A stretch of 37,278 nt of DNA, taken from assembly GCA_022798895.1 (NCBI GenBank), contig JAAWNJ010000011.1:1-37278 (forward strand). Direction: 5' to 3'. This stretch comes from Clostridia bacterium (GTDB taxonomy: Bacteria; Bacillota; Clostridia; TANB77; CAG-508). Positions 16,622 to 27,500 of this stretch are shown here, piece by piece. Positions within the stretch are counted from its first letter, which is position 1, and each line of letters begins with the position of its first letter. Below the pieces are notes generated by a model. The model was given only the letters and a program-made list of their open reading frames with translations. It searched no databases and had not been told where the DNA came from. Position numbers and translations under genes: made by a program.

Positions 16622-17455
16622 ATGTCAAAGCCATGTTTTAGTTCAAAGAAGATGTTATCACCAAAATTAGATATTGTATTTCAAGCTCTATTTGGAGATG
16701 TAGGAAGTGAAAAAATTACAGGAAGATTTTTACGAAGCATTTTAAAACAGGAAGTTAGTGAGGTAGACTTAAGTCAAAATATAGTACTAAGGAGAGAGCA
16801 AGAAGACGATAAATTAGGTATCTTAGATATTATTGCTAAAGTAAATGAAAAAGAATATTGTAATATAGAAATGCAATTAGTGGACACAGGAGAAATTAGA
16901 GAAAGAATACTATATTATTGGAGTAAGATATATGCAAGGCAATTGAAAAAGGGACAGAAATATAGAGAATTAGAGAAGACAATAGTAATTTTAATAGCTA
17001 ATTTTGAAATAAAAGGGTTAGAAGATTTAAAATATCATACAGAATGGAAAATTATGGATAAAGAAACTCGAAAAGTAATCTTGACAGATAAGTTCGAGTT
17101 GCGTATAATAGAATTACCAAAAATAAAAGAGGAGGAACAAGAAGAATTAATTGATTGGCTACTCTTTTTGGAAAATCCTCAATCTGAAAGGGTGAAAACA
17201 AAAATGGAAGAAAATGAAGAATTAAAGGAAGCAGTAGAAAAACTACAAGGGATGAGCGAAGATGATTATATGCAAAGAATAGCTGATTTAAGGGAAAAAG
17301 CGATATTAGACTATAATAGTGGAATGGATACAGCATTAAGAAAGGGAATAAAGAAAGGAAAACTAGAAACTGCGAAAAAGATGTTAGAAAAAGGAATGGA
17401 TATAGATACAATTGTAGAAGTAACAGGATTAAGTAAAGATGAAATAGTATCCTAA
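16622..17455 (+). CDS. Rpn/PD-(D/E)XK nuclease family protein
   Basis: A 277-residue protein of the Rpn family (recombination-promoting nuclease, PF12784 type). It has the opening LSPKLDIVFQALFGDVG, then LGILDIIAKVNEKEYCNIEMQLVD, where Asp and the ExQ pair make the PD-(D/E)XK core. ERILYYWSKIYARQLKKGQKYRELEKTIVILIANF follows. The C-terminal part (residues 200-277) is helical and ends in the RpnC-like motif EKGMDIDTIVEVTGLSKDEI. These proteins are annotated as transposases but act as DNA endonucleases without inverted repeats. It has its own promoter and terminator. Confidence 0.88.
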   Translation: MSKPCFSSKKMLSPKLDIVFQALFGDVGSEKITGRFLRSILKQEVSEVDLSQNIVLRREQEDDKLGILDIIAKVNEKEYCNIEMQLVDTGEIRERILYYWSKIYARQLKKGQKYRELEKTIVILIANFEIKGLEDLKYHTEWKIMDKETRKVILTDKFELRIIELPKIKEEEQEELIDWLLFLENPQSERVKTKMEENEELKEAVEKLQGMSEDDYMQRIADLREKAILDYNSGMDTALRKGIKKGKLETAKKMLEKGMDIDTIVEVTGLSKDEIVS

Positions 17456-17471
17456 TTGAAGAGAATGAAAG

Positions 17472-17512
17472 AAGACAATAATTGCTACAAGATTTGCAAT
17501 TATTGTCTTTTA
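17472..17512 (+). terminator. Rho-independent terminator
   Basis: A perfect 14-bp stem: AAGACAATAATTGC (17472-17485) and GCAATTATTGTCTT (17496-17509), 10-nt loop, T-run. Confidence 0.85.
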
Positions 17513-17544
17513 TGTTATGATAGGAAAAGAAAGCGAGAAAACGT

Positions 17545-18453
17545 ATGAGAGAAATTAATAAACAAGAATTACATAGCATTTTTCAAGGAATTGCAAATAA
17601 AAATGAAAAGGAATTTAATCAGTTTTATGAGAAATATCATTTGCTAGTTTATCGTATTGCATTTTCCATTTTGAAGAATAAGGAAGATAGTGAGGATATC
17701 AAACAACAAGTGCTTTTGAAGATATGGAAAATGGAGAAAGAAAAGTTGCCAACAAGTAATGAAGCGAGTTGGCTATATACCATAACCAAAAATGAAACCT
17801 TAAACTATCTAAGAAGTCAAAAGCAAGAATTTAATGTAGACGATATTTATTATATCATTGATGAAAAACAAGAATTAGACCAGATAATAGACAAAGACAG
17901 CTATCATAAAGTAATTGCAAAATTAAACCAACAAGAGCAAGAAATTGTATCTCTTAAGATACTATCTAAACTTTCTTTTAAAGAAATAGCGCAGGTGTTA
18001 CATATGCCGATTAGTACAGTGCAATGGAAATATTATAAATCATTATACACCTTAAGAATATTACTAGGTAACCTAACTATTTTGATTGTATCTGTTTTAA
18101 GTTTACAAATAGGAAGAACCGCTAAAGGTGGACCAGTTTTTTCAATATTACCAGAAAAGAATAAGGAAGACAATGTAGGAGAAATGGAAAGCACTGGAAA
18201 TGAAAGTGCAAAAGGGGATAATTTAACAAATGTAATGCCAGATGTTAGTGAAATAATAGAGAAAGACCCGATAGAGGAAAATACGATAAAAAATGAAACA
18301 ATACAGCCTGATATTCCTCAAAATGTAGTAACTTATTCCAAAACGCAAATTGGCTTGCTTGGCGTTACAGTGATCAGTTTCATTTTCACTATTATTTTTT
18401 CAATTATTTTTATTAAACACCAACAAAATGCAAGAAAAAAAGTGTCTAAATAG
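17545..18453 (+). CDS. ECF-like sigma factor with C-terminal membrane tail
   Basis: A 302-residue protein. Residues 22-90 are sigma-70 region 2 (FNQFYEKYHLLVYRIAFSIL, EDSEDIKQQVLLKIWK, SWLYTITKNETLNYLR) and residues 120-172 region 4 (LNQQEQEIVSLKILSKLSFKEIAQVLHMPISTVQW). A normal ECF sigma ends there at about 170-190. Here a hydrophobic segment follows (about 176-190, LTILIVSVLSLQIG), then an acidic Asn/Glu/Pro linker of 75 residues and a second transmembrane helix (about 269-291) with a basic end. The sigma factor would therefore be tethered to the membrane. Promoter not seen; it may be autoregulated. It is followed 24 nt later by an exported DUF4362-like protein. Confidence 0.82.
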   Translation: MREINKQELHSIFQGIANKNEKEFNQFYEKYHLLVYRIAFSILKNKEDSEDIKQQVLLKIWKMEKEKLPTSNEASWLYTITKNETLNYLRSQKQEFNVDDIYYIIDEKQELDQIIDKDSYHKVIAKLNQQEQEIVSLKILSKLSFKEIAQVLHMPISTVQWKYYKSLYTLRILLGNLTILIVSVLSLQIGRTAKGGPVFSILPEKNKEDNVGEMESTGNESAKGDNLTNVMPDVSEIIEKDPIEENTIKNETIQPDIPQNVVTYSKTQIGLLGVTVISFIFTIIFSIIFIKHQQNARKKVSK

Positions 18454-18477
18454 TAGAAAGGTTAAAATGGTGAGAAT

Positions 18478-19737
18478 ATGAAAAATGTATGGAAATTAAT
18501 CATTGCAATGCTAATAGTGATAGTTGTTCTGCTAGGAATGTTATATGTTATTGACACAAATAGAATGAAACAAAATAAAGCAGTTTTATTTAGCACTTGG
18601 GGAAAGAAATATGGTAAGCCAACAGAAAAGGAAAACAAAAATGGAGATGATAATAGTACAGAATATTCTATAGAACAAGCAATTCAAGAGGGATGTTTTG
18701 TGATAACAAATGATAATAAACTTTATAACAAAGACAAACTAGATAGTTTCATAAAGAATACAGATATTAATGCAAAAAATAGAAAAGAAGACAAGATTAA
18801 AATTGTACAATATACCAAAGAAGGAGATCCTATTATCACAGAATTAAGTTACCAAATAAAAGATGAAACGTATTTGTTTAAAGGGGAACAAGTTAATAAA
18901 ACTACTTATGTTTTAAAAGTGGATAACACAAGGGATAAATTGGCAGCAGAAGATGACAGAAAAATAATAATAGATGAGGACATACCAGGGCAGTTCTTTG
19001 GAATAGGAGAAAGAAAAGAAGGAAAAACTGTCCATGTTGAACTAGATTTATATGCAATAATAGAGTATGCAACAAAAGAGGCAAAACAATATAAAACTAT
19101 TGAAGTTTGCAGTTATTCAAGTGATAGTGAAAGGTTTGAAAATCAGTCATTTTATGGAACCGTAATAGAGTCTAAGCAAGGCTATATTATAGTAGAGCCA
19201 AGAGAAGGGGAAACTATTAGAAAATCAGCTGATAAAATTTCTATTAGTTTAGGAAAAAATAATGGTGTAATATATGCAATTGGAACAAATGTAAAGGTAA
19301 CTTATACAGGAGAAATCATGGAAACATATCCAGCCCAAATAGTTGCGACTAATATTGAATTAAAATTCGCTGAAAATTTTGAAATAAAATTTTATGGTAA
19401 ACATCCTCAAACAGATAATAAAATTGGTAAAATTTTAGAGAAATCAGAAACCAAGCAATATGATTATAATATTTATAGTTATGATGGAACTGTTAATATT
19501 CTAATTGATGGAGAAGAAATGTCCTTCAGAAAAGCTTTATTAGAAAATAAAATTACAATGAACGAAGTTTTACAAAAAGCAAATCAAGATATTCCAAATG
19601 CAATTATCTATAAAGATGGAGGAAGTATGGAATATCATTATAAGGATTATACGATTATAAAATGCCACACAGAAGCGGGAAATAGAGATGTGTATATAGG
19701 TGGACCAAAATTAAATATTAATGATTTAAGTTTATAA
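18478..19737 (+). CDS. Exported DUF4362-like protein, sigma-factor partner
   Basis: A 419-residue protein with an N-terminal membrane anchor (LIIAMLIVIVVLLGMLYVI) and no lipobox Cys. Residues about 60-155 match DUF4362: cofactor-like segments DKLDSFIKNT, KIKIVQYTKEGDPIITELSYQIKD, and VDNTRDKLAAEDDRKI. A beta-rich segment at about 215-275 (FYGTVIESKQGYIIVEPREGE) resembles the OB-like DUF3221 group of Bacillus lipoproteins. The C-terminal 120 residues are not recognised. GGTGAGAAT precedes ATG 18478. Position suggests it is the sensor or effector of the sigma factor; no anti-sigma domain was seen. Confidence 0.75.
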   Translation: MKNVWKLIIAMLIVIVVLLGMLYVIDTNRMKQNKAVLFSTWGKKYGKPTEKENKNGDDNSTEYSIEQAIQEGCFVITNDNKLYNKDKLDSFIKNTDINAKNRKEDKIKIVQYTKEGDPIITELSYQIKDETYLFKGEQVNKTTYVLKVDNTRDKLAAEDDRKIIIDEDIPGQFFGIGERKEGKTVHVELDLYAIIEYATKEAKQYKTIEVCSYSSDSERFENQSFYGTVIESKQGYIIVEPREGETIRKSADKISISLGKNNGVIYAIGTNVKVTYTGEIMETYPAQIVATNIELKFAENFEIKFYGKHPQTDNKIGKILEKSETKQYDYNIYSYDGTVNILIDGEEMSFRKALLENKITMNEVLQKANQDIPNAIIYKDGGSMEYHYKDYTIIKCHTEAGNRDVYIGGPKLNINDLSL

Positions 19738-19741
19738 AAGA

Positions 19742-19770
19742 AAAAGTCTTCAATATGAAGACTTTTCTTT
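19742..19770. terminator. Bidirectional terminator
   Basis: AAAAGTCTTC (19742-19751), loop AATAT, GAAGACTTTT (19757-19766), with T-run on the plus strand and A-run before it, so it can serve the plus-strand 18478 gene and the convergent superoxide dismutase gene. Confidence 0.8.
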
Positions 19771-19775
19771 TGTAT

Positions 19776-20226
19776 TTAAGCTTTAATCTTACCACAAGCA
19801 ATTTTGGTTCCCGAATTACCGGCTTGGCTGAGTAGTAAAATCATCAGGCATATCATGTATAATCACTACTTTTCCCATAATATCTCTTATTTTAAACCTA
19901 TTAATCAGAACACTCATGTAAGCTTGACCATTATTTTCAATTAAAGGAGGTAAATCTCCCATATGAAAAGGATGTGGACATTTAGTAGGGTTTAAATGAG
20001 ACTTTGCATTTGCAAATTCATCAGTTGCATTTCCTGTGCAAGAAGTTCCATCATGAATATGAAGACCAAAAAAACGACCAGTGCAATTAGTCTTAGATTG
20101 TGGCAATCCATTTATTTTGGCAGTTACTAAAACGCCTTTTTTTGTTTCTTTAAAAGTAACAGTTCCATCTATATTAGGGTAATTTTTTCCACCTTTGATA
20201 TGTGCTTTAGCATCGTAAAAAAACAT
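19776..20226 (-). CDS. Cu/Zn superoxide dismutase, +1 shift at CGG
   Basis: A cytosolic Cu/Zn superoxide dismutase of about 150 residues (no signal peptide). Ligand motifs: GLHIHDGTSC (copper His pair), HLNPTKCPHPFHMGDLPPL (bridging His, zinc His residues and Asp), and VVIIHDMPDDF (last copper His). The minus-strand frame reads ...TTQPS, then CGG TAA. Skipping the C gives GNSGTKIACGKIKA and a stop at 19776, exactly the conserved family C-terminus (GNSGxxIACG). AGGAGG precedes the ATG (minus strand 20239-20234). Divergent from the cohesin/dockerin gene. An oxygen-defence enzyme is notable in a presumed anaerobe. Confidence 0.88.
19818..19821 (-). other. Candidate +1 recoding site CGGT in superoxide dismutase
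   Basis: Minus-strand codon CGG (19821-19819) after AGC, followed at once by TAA in the zero frame. Skipping C and reading GGT as Gly restores GNSGTKIACG. Confidence 0.65.
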
Positions 20227-20255
20227 ACACTTGCCTCCTATCTATTACATCATAT

Positions 20256-20288
20256 GCTATAGTGTCATAAAATGTGAAAGCTTGTCAG
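20256..20288 (+). repeat. 33-bp direct repeat, copy 1
   Basis: Identical to 32381-32413; it starts GCTATAGTGTCATAAAAT and ends AAGCTTGTCAG. Weaker similarity continues to ATAAAATAGAAAC (ending at 20311 here and 32448 in copy 2, with an 11-bp length difference). The two copies bracket the cohesin/dockerin gene and the giant protease gene. Confidence 0.85.
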
Positions 20289-20368
20289 CTCTTTTGGTAT
20301 AAAATAGAAACTTGACTATTTTATTATAATATAGGGAAGCTTAGGTTTTCTGGGATTTTGATAGTTAT

Positions 20369-20422
20369 TTTGTAAAATAGTATTAACATTTGTAAACAAA
20401 AGTTAATAGATTTGTAAACAAA
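20369..20422 (+). promoter_or_regulatory. Operator-like palindromes TTTGTAAACAAA
   Basis: ATTTGTAAACAAA occurs at 20388-20400 and 20410-20422. Each holds the palindrome TTTGT-AA-ACAAA, and they are spaced 22 bp apart, two helical turns. A related TTTTGTAAAA lies at 20368-20377. They lie about 90 bp upstream of the promoter at 20495. The remaining bases of 20227-20561 hold the superoxide dismutase ribosome site, the 33-bp repeat and nothing else recognised. Confidence 0.6.
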
Positions 20423-20494
20423 CAGTAAAAAAGGCAAAAGCTAAGCATGCGTAAGTAATAATAGGTAATGGAAAAAACAAGAAATTTGGACTTC

Positions 20495-20524
20495 TTGAAG
20501 TATTAAACAAGAAAATGCTATAAT
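20495..20524 (+). promoter_or_regulatory. Promoter of the cohesin/dockerin-protease operon
   Basis: TTGAAG at 20495-20500 and TATAAT at 20519-20524, spacer 18 bp. AAAAGGAATG precedes the ATG at 20562. Confidence 0.75.
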
Positions 20525-20561
20525 AGGAATAATAGTATATAAAGAAAAGGAATGTGATATT

Positions 20562-21500
20562 ATGAAAATGAAAAAGAAAGTAATAGCCATATTAATAGTA
20601 ATTGCTTTAATGCTACTTGCAAATAACATATTAGCGATGTCAGAATTAGTAGCACAAGCTAGGCCATCAACAGATGAATTAAAAGGAGAACAAGAAGTAA
20701 CAATTACTTTTAGTTTTGATAGATATCAACAAATTAGAAAAGGGGTAAATGCTTTTAAAGCAAAGTTAGAATATAATAAAGAGATATTTGAAGAAGTTAA
20801 ACAAAGTGATTTTCAATGCTTAAATGATTGGGAAAAACTACAATATAATCAGGAAACAGGAGAGTTTATTGCAATCAAAAGAGCTGGAAGTAAAGCACCA
20901 GAAGATCTTGTAAGTATTGCATTAAAAACGAAACAAGGAGTAAAAGCAACATCAACAGATATTGTGTTTACAGATATTGTAACTTCAGAAGGAGAAAAAG
21001 ATATTAATATTGCACAAACAAAGACAACTATTAATATTGTAGAAGATCAAACAGAAAAACCAGAAGAGCCAAAACAAGAAAAGATTACTTCAAAGAAATA
21101 TACTATTACAGAAAAATATGTTGAAAGAGTTAGAACTAATACTACAGTAGAACAATTTAAAGCAAATGTAACTTTGGAGAATGTAACAACAGACCCACAA
21201 ATTGTATTTATCAATCAAGAAGGAAAAACATTAGCAGAAAATGAAATAGTTACAACAGGCACAATTATAAAAGTAGGTAAAACACTACAATATACACTTA
21301 GTGTAATTGGAGATATTGATAGTAATGGAAATATTACAATTAATGATTTAGCAAAATTGCAATTACATCTGATTGACAAAGAAAAATTGGAAGGAGCAAA
21401 ATTAAAGTCAGCTGATGTTGATAATGATGGAAAAGTTACTATTAATGACTTAGCGCAAATGAAACTAATTTTAATCGATTTATTGGAAATAGAAGGATAG
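20562..21500 (+). CDS. Exported cohesin-like/dockerin protein
   Basis: A 312-residue exported protein. Signal peptide residues 1-26. Residues about 28-160 form a beta-rich module with cohesin-like features (VTITFSFDRYQQIRKGVNAFKAKLEYNKEIFEEV, then SIALKTKQGV and TDIVFTDIVTSEGE). A Pro/Glu linker is followed by a small all-beta domain (about 185-245). A type I dockerin closes it (about 246-308) with two EF-hand-like calcium loops, DIDSNGNITINDLAKLQLHL and DVDNDGKVTINDLAQMKLIL. It can thus both offer and fill a cohesin-dockerin contact. It is 42 nt upstream of the giant protease, which has its own dockerin, so a surface assembly is plausible. The cohesin call is by pattern only. Confidence 0.78.
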   Translation: MKMKKKVIAILIVIALMLLANNILAMSELVAQARPSTDELKGEQEVTITFSFDRYQQIRKGVNAFKAKLEYNKEIFEEVKQSDFQCLNDWEKLQYNQETGEFIAIKRAGSKAPEDLVSIALKTKQGVKATSTDIVFTDIVTSEGEKDINIAQTKTTINIVEDQTEKPEEPKQEKITSKKYTITEKYVERVRTNTTVEQFKANVTLENVTTDPQIVFINQEGKTLAENEIVTTGTIIKVGKTLQYTLSVIGDIDSNGNITINDLAKLQLHLIDKEKLEGAKLKSADVDNDGKVTINDLAQMKLILIDLLEIEG

Positions 21501-21542
21501 GAAAGAATAGATAAACAAGATTAAAAATGGAGGATGTATACA

Positions 21543-24500
21543 ATGAAAGAAAAAGCAAAGAAAATAATAACAATTAGTATTTTTTCTACATTGTTCTTAA
21601 TGTTATCTTTAGGAGTTATTTACGCTGCTAATATAATTTCTTCTAAAGGGGAATTGAATGATGATGGCATAATAGATTATAATGATGCTAGCTTATTAGA
21701 AAGCCATTTAATACATATACAAGATTTGCCAGAAGATAAAATTTTCAATGCAGATATGGATAGTGATGGAGAAATCATGGTAACTGATTTATCACTATTA
21801 ATTAAAAAAATAGAAAATGAAAGAGAATATACAGTAGAACTAATAGACTTAGATACACCAAATTATTATCCAAAAAAAGGTGAAGAAATAGAAATAACTT
21901 TTGGAGCTATTATTAATTATGGAGATGTAAGAATAGAAAAAGTTATAATAAATGAACAAGAATATACAGTACAAAACGAAAATGGAATTTATAAAATAAA
22001 AGTAAATGTAGGAGAGCAAGCAGGAAAACAAGAGTATAAAATAAGTAAAGTTATTTTAAATACAGATGCAGAAGTGAAAATGAATGACACATTTACTGTA
22101 AGTGTTTTAAAAGAACAACCTTTTATAGAAGAAAGTAGCTACAAGTTAGAAGAAACATTTGAAGGAAAAGCATATATAAACTTCAATTTAGTAGATGGAG
22201 AACAAAGTATTACATCTGCACAATTTAGTGTTTATGAAATTTCAAATGCATCAGCACAAGTTAATCAAACAGAAGGTTTACAAACAGAGATCGTACAAAC
22301 CAATATAACAGCAGGAGAAAATAGACAAGAAGTACCAGTAGAAGAAGGAAAAACTTATAGAGTTGTTATTAATGTAGCATATAACCTTGCTAAAGACCAA
22401 ATTGAAGGAAAAGAATATCAAGCAGAATCTTTTATTTATAGCAAAGAATTTATTATGGCACTTGATTACCAACTTAGTATCAGTGACATACAAACCTTAA
22501 AAGATGGCCAACAAAGCAACAAATTTGCGAAAAAGGAACCAATTACGATTCAATTTGACAGTACCAATATTGCTTATGAAGGTACAGGTAGTCAAAACTT
22601 TGAGCCAAGCACAATAACAGTAAACAACAAAGAATATGAAATAACTAAACAAGAAGACCGTTATTTAGCAACAATTGATGGATTAGAACAAACAGGAGAA
22701 AATACAATTACCATCGAAAAAGTAAAATTAAAAAATGGAAAAGAAATAGTATTAGAAACAGGAAATACTGTAACCATTACAATTGATGCTCAAAAACCAG
22801 TTATATCTAACCTAGAAACAGAAGAAAATGTACAAGAAAAGAATATGAAAGTAACTTTCCACATTGAAGATGCAGCAAAATCAATTCAATCAGCCAAAGT
22901 AGTACTTTATGATAGTGGAGAAAATATCATAGCAAGTCAAGATATAACAACAGAAGAAATAGAAAATGGAAATGTAGAAAAAATCTTTAATACCAAAACA
23001 ACAGATAGTTACATTATTAAAGTAATTGCAACTTACCAAGAGACAGAAGACCATATTATAACAGACAGTGTTCTATTTGAAAGAGAAATTACAGCAAATC
23101 GTTTTGCAACTATTGTAAATGCAAAAGTAGAACCAGCTACAACAGAGAAAAATAAAACTGTAAAAATCACTTATGAAATTGAAACGAATAGTGAAAGTGA
23201 AGTTGCCAAAATTCGTGTCAATAACCTAGATTGTATTGCTACTAAAATAGCAAATGGAAAATATGAAGTAATTACAGAAGTAGGAGAAGAAGCAAAAGTA
23301 TTACAATTAACAGCTAGTAGAATTATCTTTGCTGACCAAGCTGAGGCAACCATAGACAATACAGTAGAAGTAAATGTATTAAGAGATATACCAAAAATCG
23401 AAGAAATTAAACAAGAGGACAATTTAGAGAGCAATCAAGTAACTGTTACCTTTACATTAGTAGATCCAGATAGTAGCTTTATCACAGGAAAAGTACAATT
23501 GGTAAAACCAGCAGTAGATGGAGAACCAGAACAAGTAATCCAAGAACCAATCATTCAAAGAGAAGGGGAACATGGAAAAGTAGTTTTTGAAAATGTAGAA
23601 ATTGACAAAGAATATACAGCAAGATTTATTGCAAGCTATAATCGTTATCCAGAAGGTGACGAAAACATAGAAGAAAATCAAGTCATTCGAGAAGCAAGAA
23701 TTATGCTAGTTGGAGACTATAACTTACAAGTAAGTGACTTAAAAACAGCCAATAAAGAAAAAGACACAAAATATTTTGAGAAAAAGAAAGAAATTGTACT
23801 AAGCTTTAATTGTACAAATGCAACTAGTTTCTTACCAGAAAAAGCTATCATAAATGGAGAAGAATATGTATTAAAACACATAGAAGGAACCAACCAATAT
23901 ACCACTAAATTAGCAGGCTTAGAAGAAAGTGGTGTAAAAGAATACAAATTAGAAACCATTATATTAGACAATAAGAGATTTTTAGACATTGAGCCAGAAC
24001 AAAAGATAAAAATTGAAGTGTTAAAAGAAAAACCAAACATTACCAACTTTGGATACAAAGAAGATGACACAGATAAAAATAAGGTAGTTGCAAGCTTTAA
24101 CTTAGAGGATGTAGAAACAACTATCTCGAATGGAACTATTGTAATTTTTGATGACCATAAAAATGAAATAAAAACACAAAATTTGGTAATAGGTAATAAT
24201 CAAATTACATTCGATAAAATAGATAGTGAATACTATAACATTAAGGTAAAAGCTAGTTATGACCTAGATACTAATGCTTTAGGTGCTGGCGAAAATGAAT
24301 ACGAAGAACAAGTAATATTACAAGAAGAAATTGATTTTACAGAACGAAAAATCCAACTAAAAGATATACAAGATGTTAGATTATACCATATATATTATGG
24401 ATTTCCAATGGAGGTAAAGAATATTGATAGTAATGATATCATTGAAAATCCAGAAAATTTTGTAGCAAAAGTAAAAATGAAAAATATGCCAGATATGCAT

Positions 24501-27500
24501 GCGAATATAAAATCTTGTAGAGTTGAACAAAGAAAAGTTCTTTTAGAATTAGATGTAGAAAACACCATAATTTACAAAGGAGACGAAAGACAGGCAAAAG
24601 TAGAAGTACCTTTTGGTGTAATGGGAAATGCAGGTTCTTATGTAAAAAATGAATCTTTTGAAGATTTACTTTACCAAATGAGACAATACCCAACAGGAAC
24701 CTTTAACCTAACCAAAGATTATGATGCCTCTGAATATGAAGTAGATACCTTAACCTATTTTGGAGATGGCATGTTTGAAGGAACTATTAATGGAAATGGG
24801 CATACTATCTACAATTTGCAAAAACCAATATTTAATGAAATAGAAAGAGCAACGATTAAAAACCTTGTAATAGAAAATGCTTATATAACAAGCAAAGTAG
24901 GTGTATGGCAAAAAGGATTTATTGCTAATGAAATTTATAGTAAAACAGTTGTTAGCAATGTTCACATCAAAAATTCAACCATTTCTACTTATAAACAATT
25001 CTATACATTTGGACCAATAGCGGGAAGATTAAGTGGTAGTAGAGTTGAAAAATGTAGTGTTACCAATCTATCCATAGTAGCACAAAGAGGAGAGGGCTCT
25101 AGAAGAGTAGGTGGAATTGTTGGAGAAATAGGATATGGTTCAACCATAGAAGATTGTTATGTAACAGGAGAAATTGAAGGTTCTTGGGAAGTAGGAGGAA
25201 TTGTTGGTGGTGTTCAAGATTCTATGTATCAACAAAATACCATTAAACATTGTATTGCAAAAGTAAATATCAATGGAACATCAGGACCAGGTAATGTAGG
25301 AGGAATTGCTGGAAATGCAAATGGTGCAGGAAGAATTAAACTAGTACAAAATATTAGTTTAGCACAAGGTAGCAAATCTTATAAAACACATGGAAGCGCT
25401 ATTACATTAGACCCAGATACCTTCAATTATGAAATGATAGAATCCAACTTAACAGCAAATGCAGAAAATTCAAATGGACTCATTAAAGAATTTGCCAAAA
25501 ATGAATTTAATGGAGATTTCTGCCTAGAACAAGCAGGATTTAGTAACCAAATTTGGAATTTAGATGATAAAAACTATGAAAACATACCAACTTTAAAAGG
25601 TTATGACCCAAATAGCAAACAAGAAGGGGCAACTACTGGAAACTATATACCAGATGTAGAAAGATTAAAGAAGATGAGCGACTATGATCCAAACAAGGAA
25701 GTAGCCTATTCAAACCTATACAAATTAATGCCATTCTTTGACGCAAAATATTTGGTAGTAGATGGAGCAAGAATTAGTGAGGACGACGTTTTAAACCAAA
25801 AACAAATTAAAACCATTTTACCATATAATGCTAAAAATGAATTTGTATTAACTCTTACTGAAGAAAACTATCAAAGCATAGACCATATTAATGTAGTATT
25901 TGCAGATGACACTACAAAGCAATACCAATTAAAGTATAAAAATATGAATAACCATGTTGTTTCCTATAAATTAGAAGAACTAGGAATTGAATACAACTTT
26001 GATAAATATGTTTTGAAACAAGATTCAGAAGTTGTAAAAAAATTAGTGGACTATATTCTAACTTTAGATTATGACAAAGACTTAAAACCATTAGTAGCGC
26101 CAATCAACTTAGGAGACCGTATTTATAAAGATTTCTTTAATGAAACAATTAAAACAGAAGAAAGTGCAAAAGAATTTGTTTTAAACTTTTTAGGAAATGT
26201 AAATGGATATAGTATAACCATAGATAATCCTATTTTAGACCGATATATTTATGATTATTTAACCAAAATTACGAATAAGCTAAAACAATATATGTTTGCT
26301 TATAACTATTATTCACGTTTTTATGGCTTTAAAGTTAGTGACATGAAAGTAAGCGATATTGTATTCTTTAAAGGAGAACTATACAATACAGGTGTAAATA
26401 CAAACACTTTAGTAAATTTATGTTTAGCAAGTACTTCATTAGGTTCTCATGTTTCTTACTTATTCTATGAAGAAAGCTTAGGACCTTGTGTTGGCTTTAC
26501 AACAGTTAGTGAATTTGTGGAACACAATATTAAAATGTTTGCCAATAATCAAGAACCAAATGATTGGTTTGCAGAGAACTTTAATGGTATGTTAGTAGAA
26601 GTGCCAGCAAAAGGATATGAAGACAGTATTGATTATCGTGCTTGGACACAACTAAAGAAACAGAAAAAATTTATCTTACCAATGTTAACTTTGCCAGAAG
26701 ATTCAGGTTATATGATATCAGCACCAACGACATTTTTAGTAGGTTCTCAAAGACTTTATATAAGAGAACCAGGAAATCAAGCACAAATTCAAAACCTACA
26801 AAATTTAATGAAAAATTTTGCTAACCAAGTTGGTGTATTTTATACCACAGCAGCAGGATTTATAGAACCATCTATTTTTAATAAAGTATGTGATATAGCA
26901 ATTGACACAACTGTTCTACCTGTATTAGGAGAACAGAAAAAAGGAACATCAACTGATCCTTTCTGTAAAAACTTTAATGAACTATTAAATGAATGGTTCA
27001 CAATAAGAGCAGTAGCAGCTTATTCTGGTTCCCAAAGAATTTACTATGTTGTTGATAATACATTAACCAGTTATGGACGTACTTGGACACACGAGACAGG
27101 ACATAACCAATGTAACTTCTTATTCTTTAAGAGAAATGGATTTAGACCAGTTGGTGGTTGTAACAATAATGATGGCTCAGGAACAGAGGATTATACAGAT
27201 GGAAATACAACCCAAGGATTTGGTGATGGAGCAGTAAACTTTAACTTAAGCTATAACTATAATAGTAGTCAAGTAATCACCACAAACTTAACCACTGAAA
27301 GAATTAACTCTACAGAAAAAATAGAAAGTTATTATAAAAGAATGTTTGAAGCCATAGACTTTTTAGACTATGCAGAAGCAAAAGCATTTTTACAATTAAC
27401 ACCAGAAGAACAATCAAAAGTGGCAGTACAAATTTACTATCCAAATGCACCAGGAAATTATGCTAATGTAGGATGGAAACCAATTACTAAAGAAGAATTT

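Noticed and set aside
16622..17455. Rpn gene as part of an insertion sequence
   Set aside because: No terminal inverted repeats or target duplications; own promoter and terminator; Rpn proteins lack IS ends.
20256..20288. The 33-bp repeat as simply the SOD promoter
   Set aside because: The minus-strand elements (CTGACA and CACTAT at 18 bp) are weak, and copy 2 has no gene in that direction.
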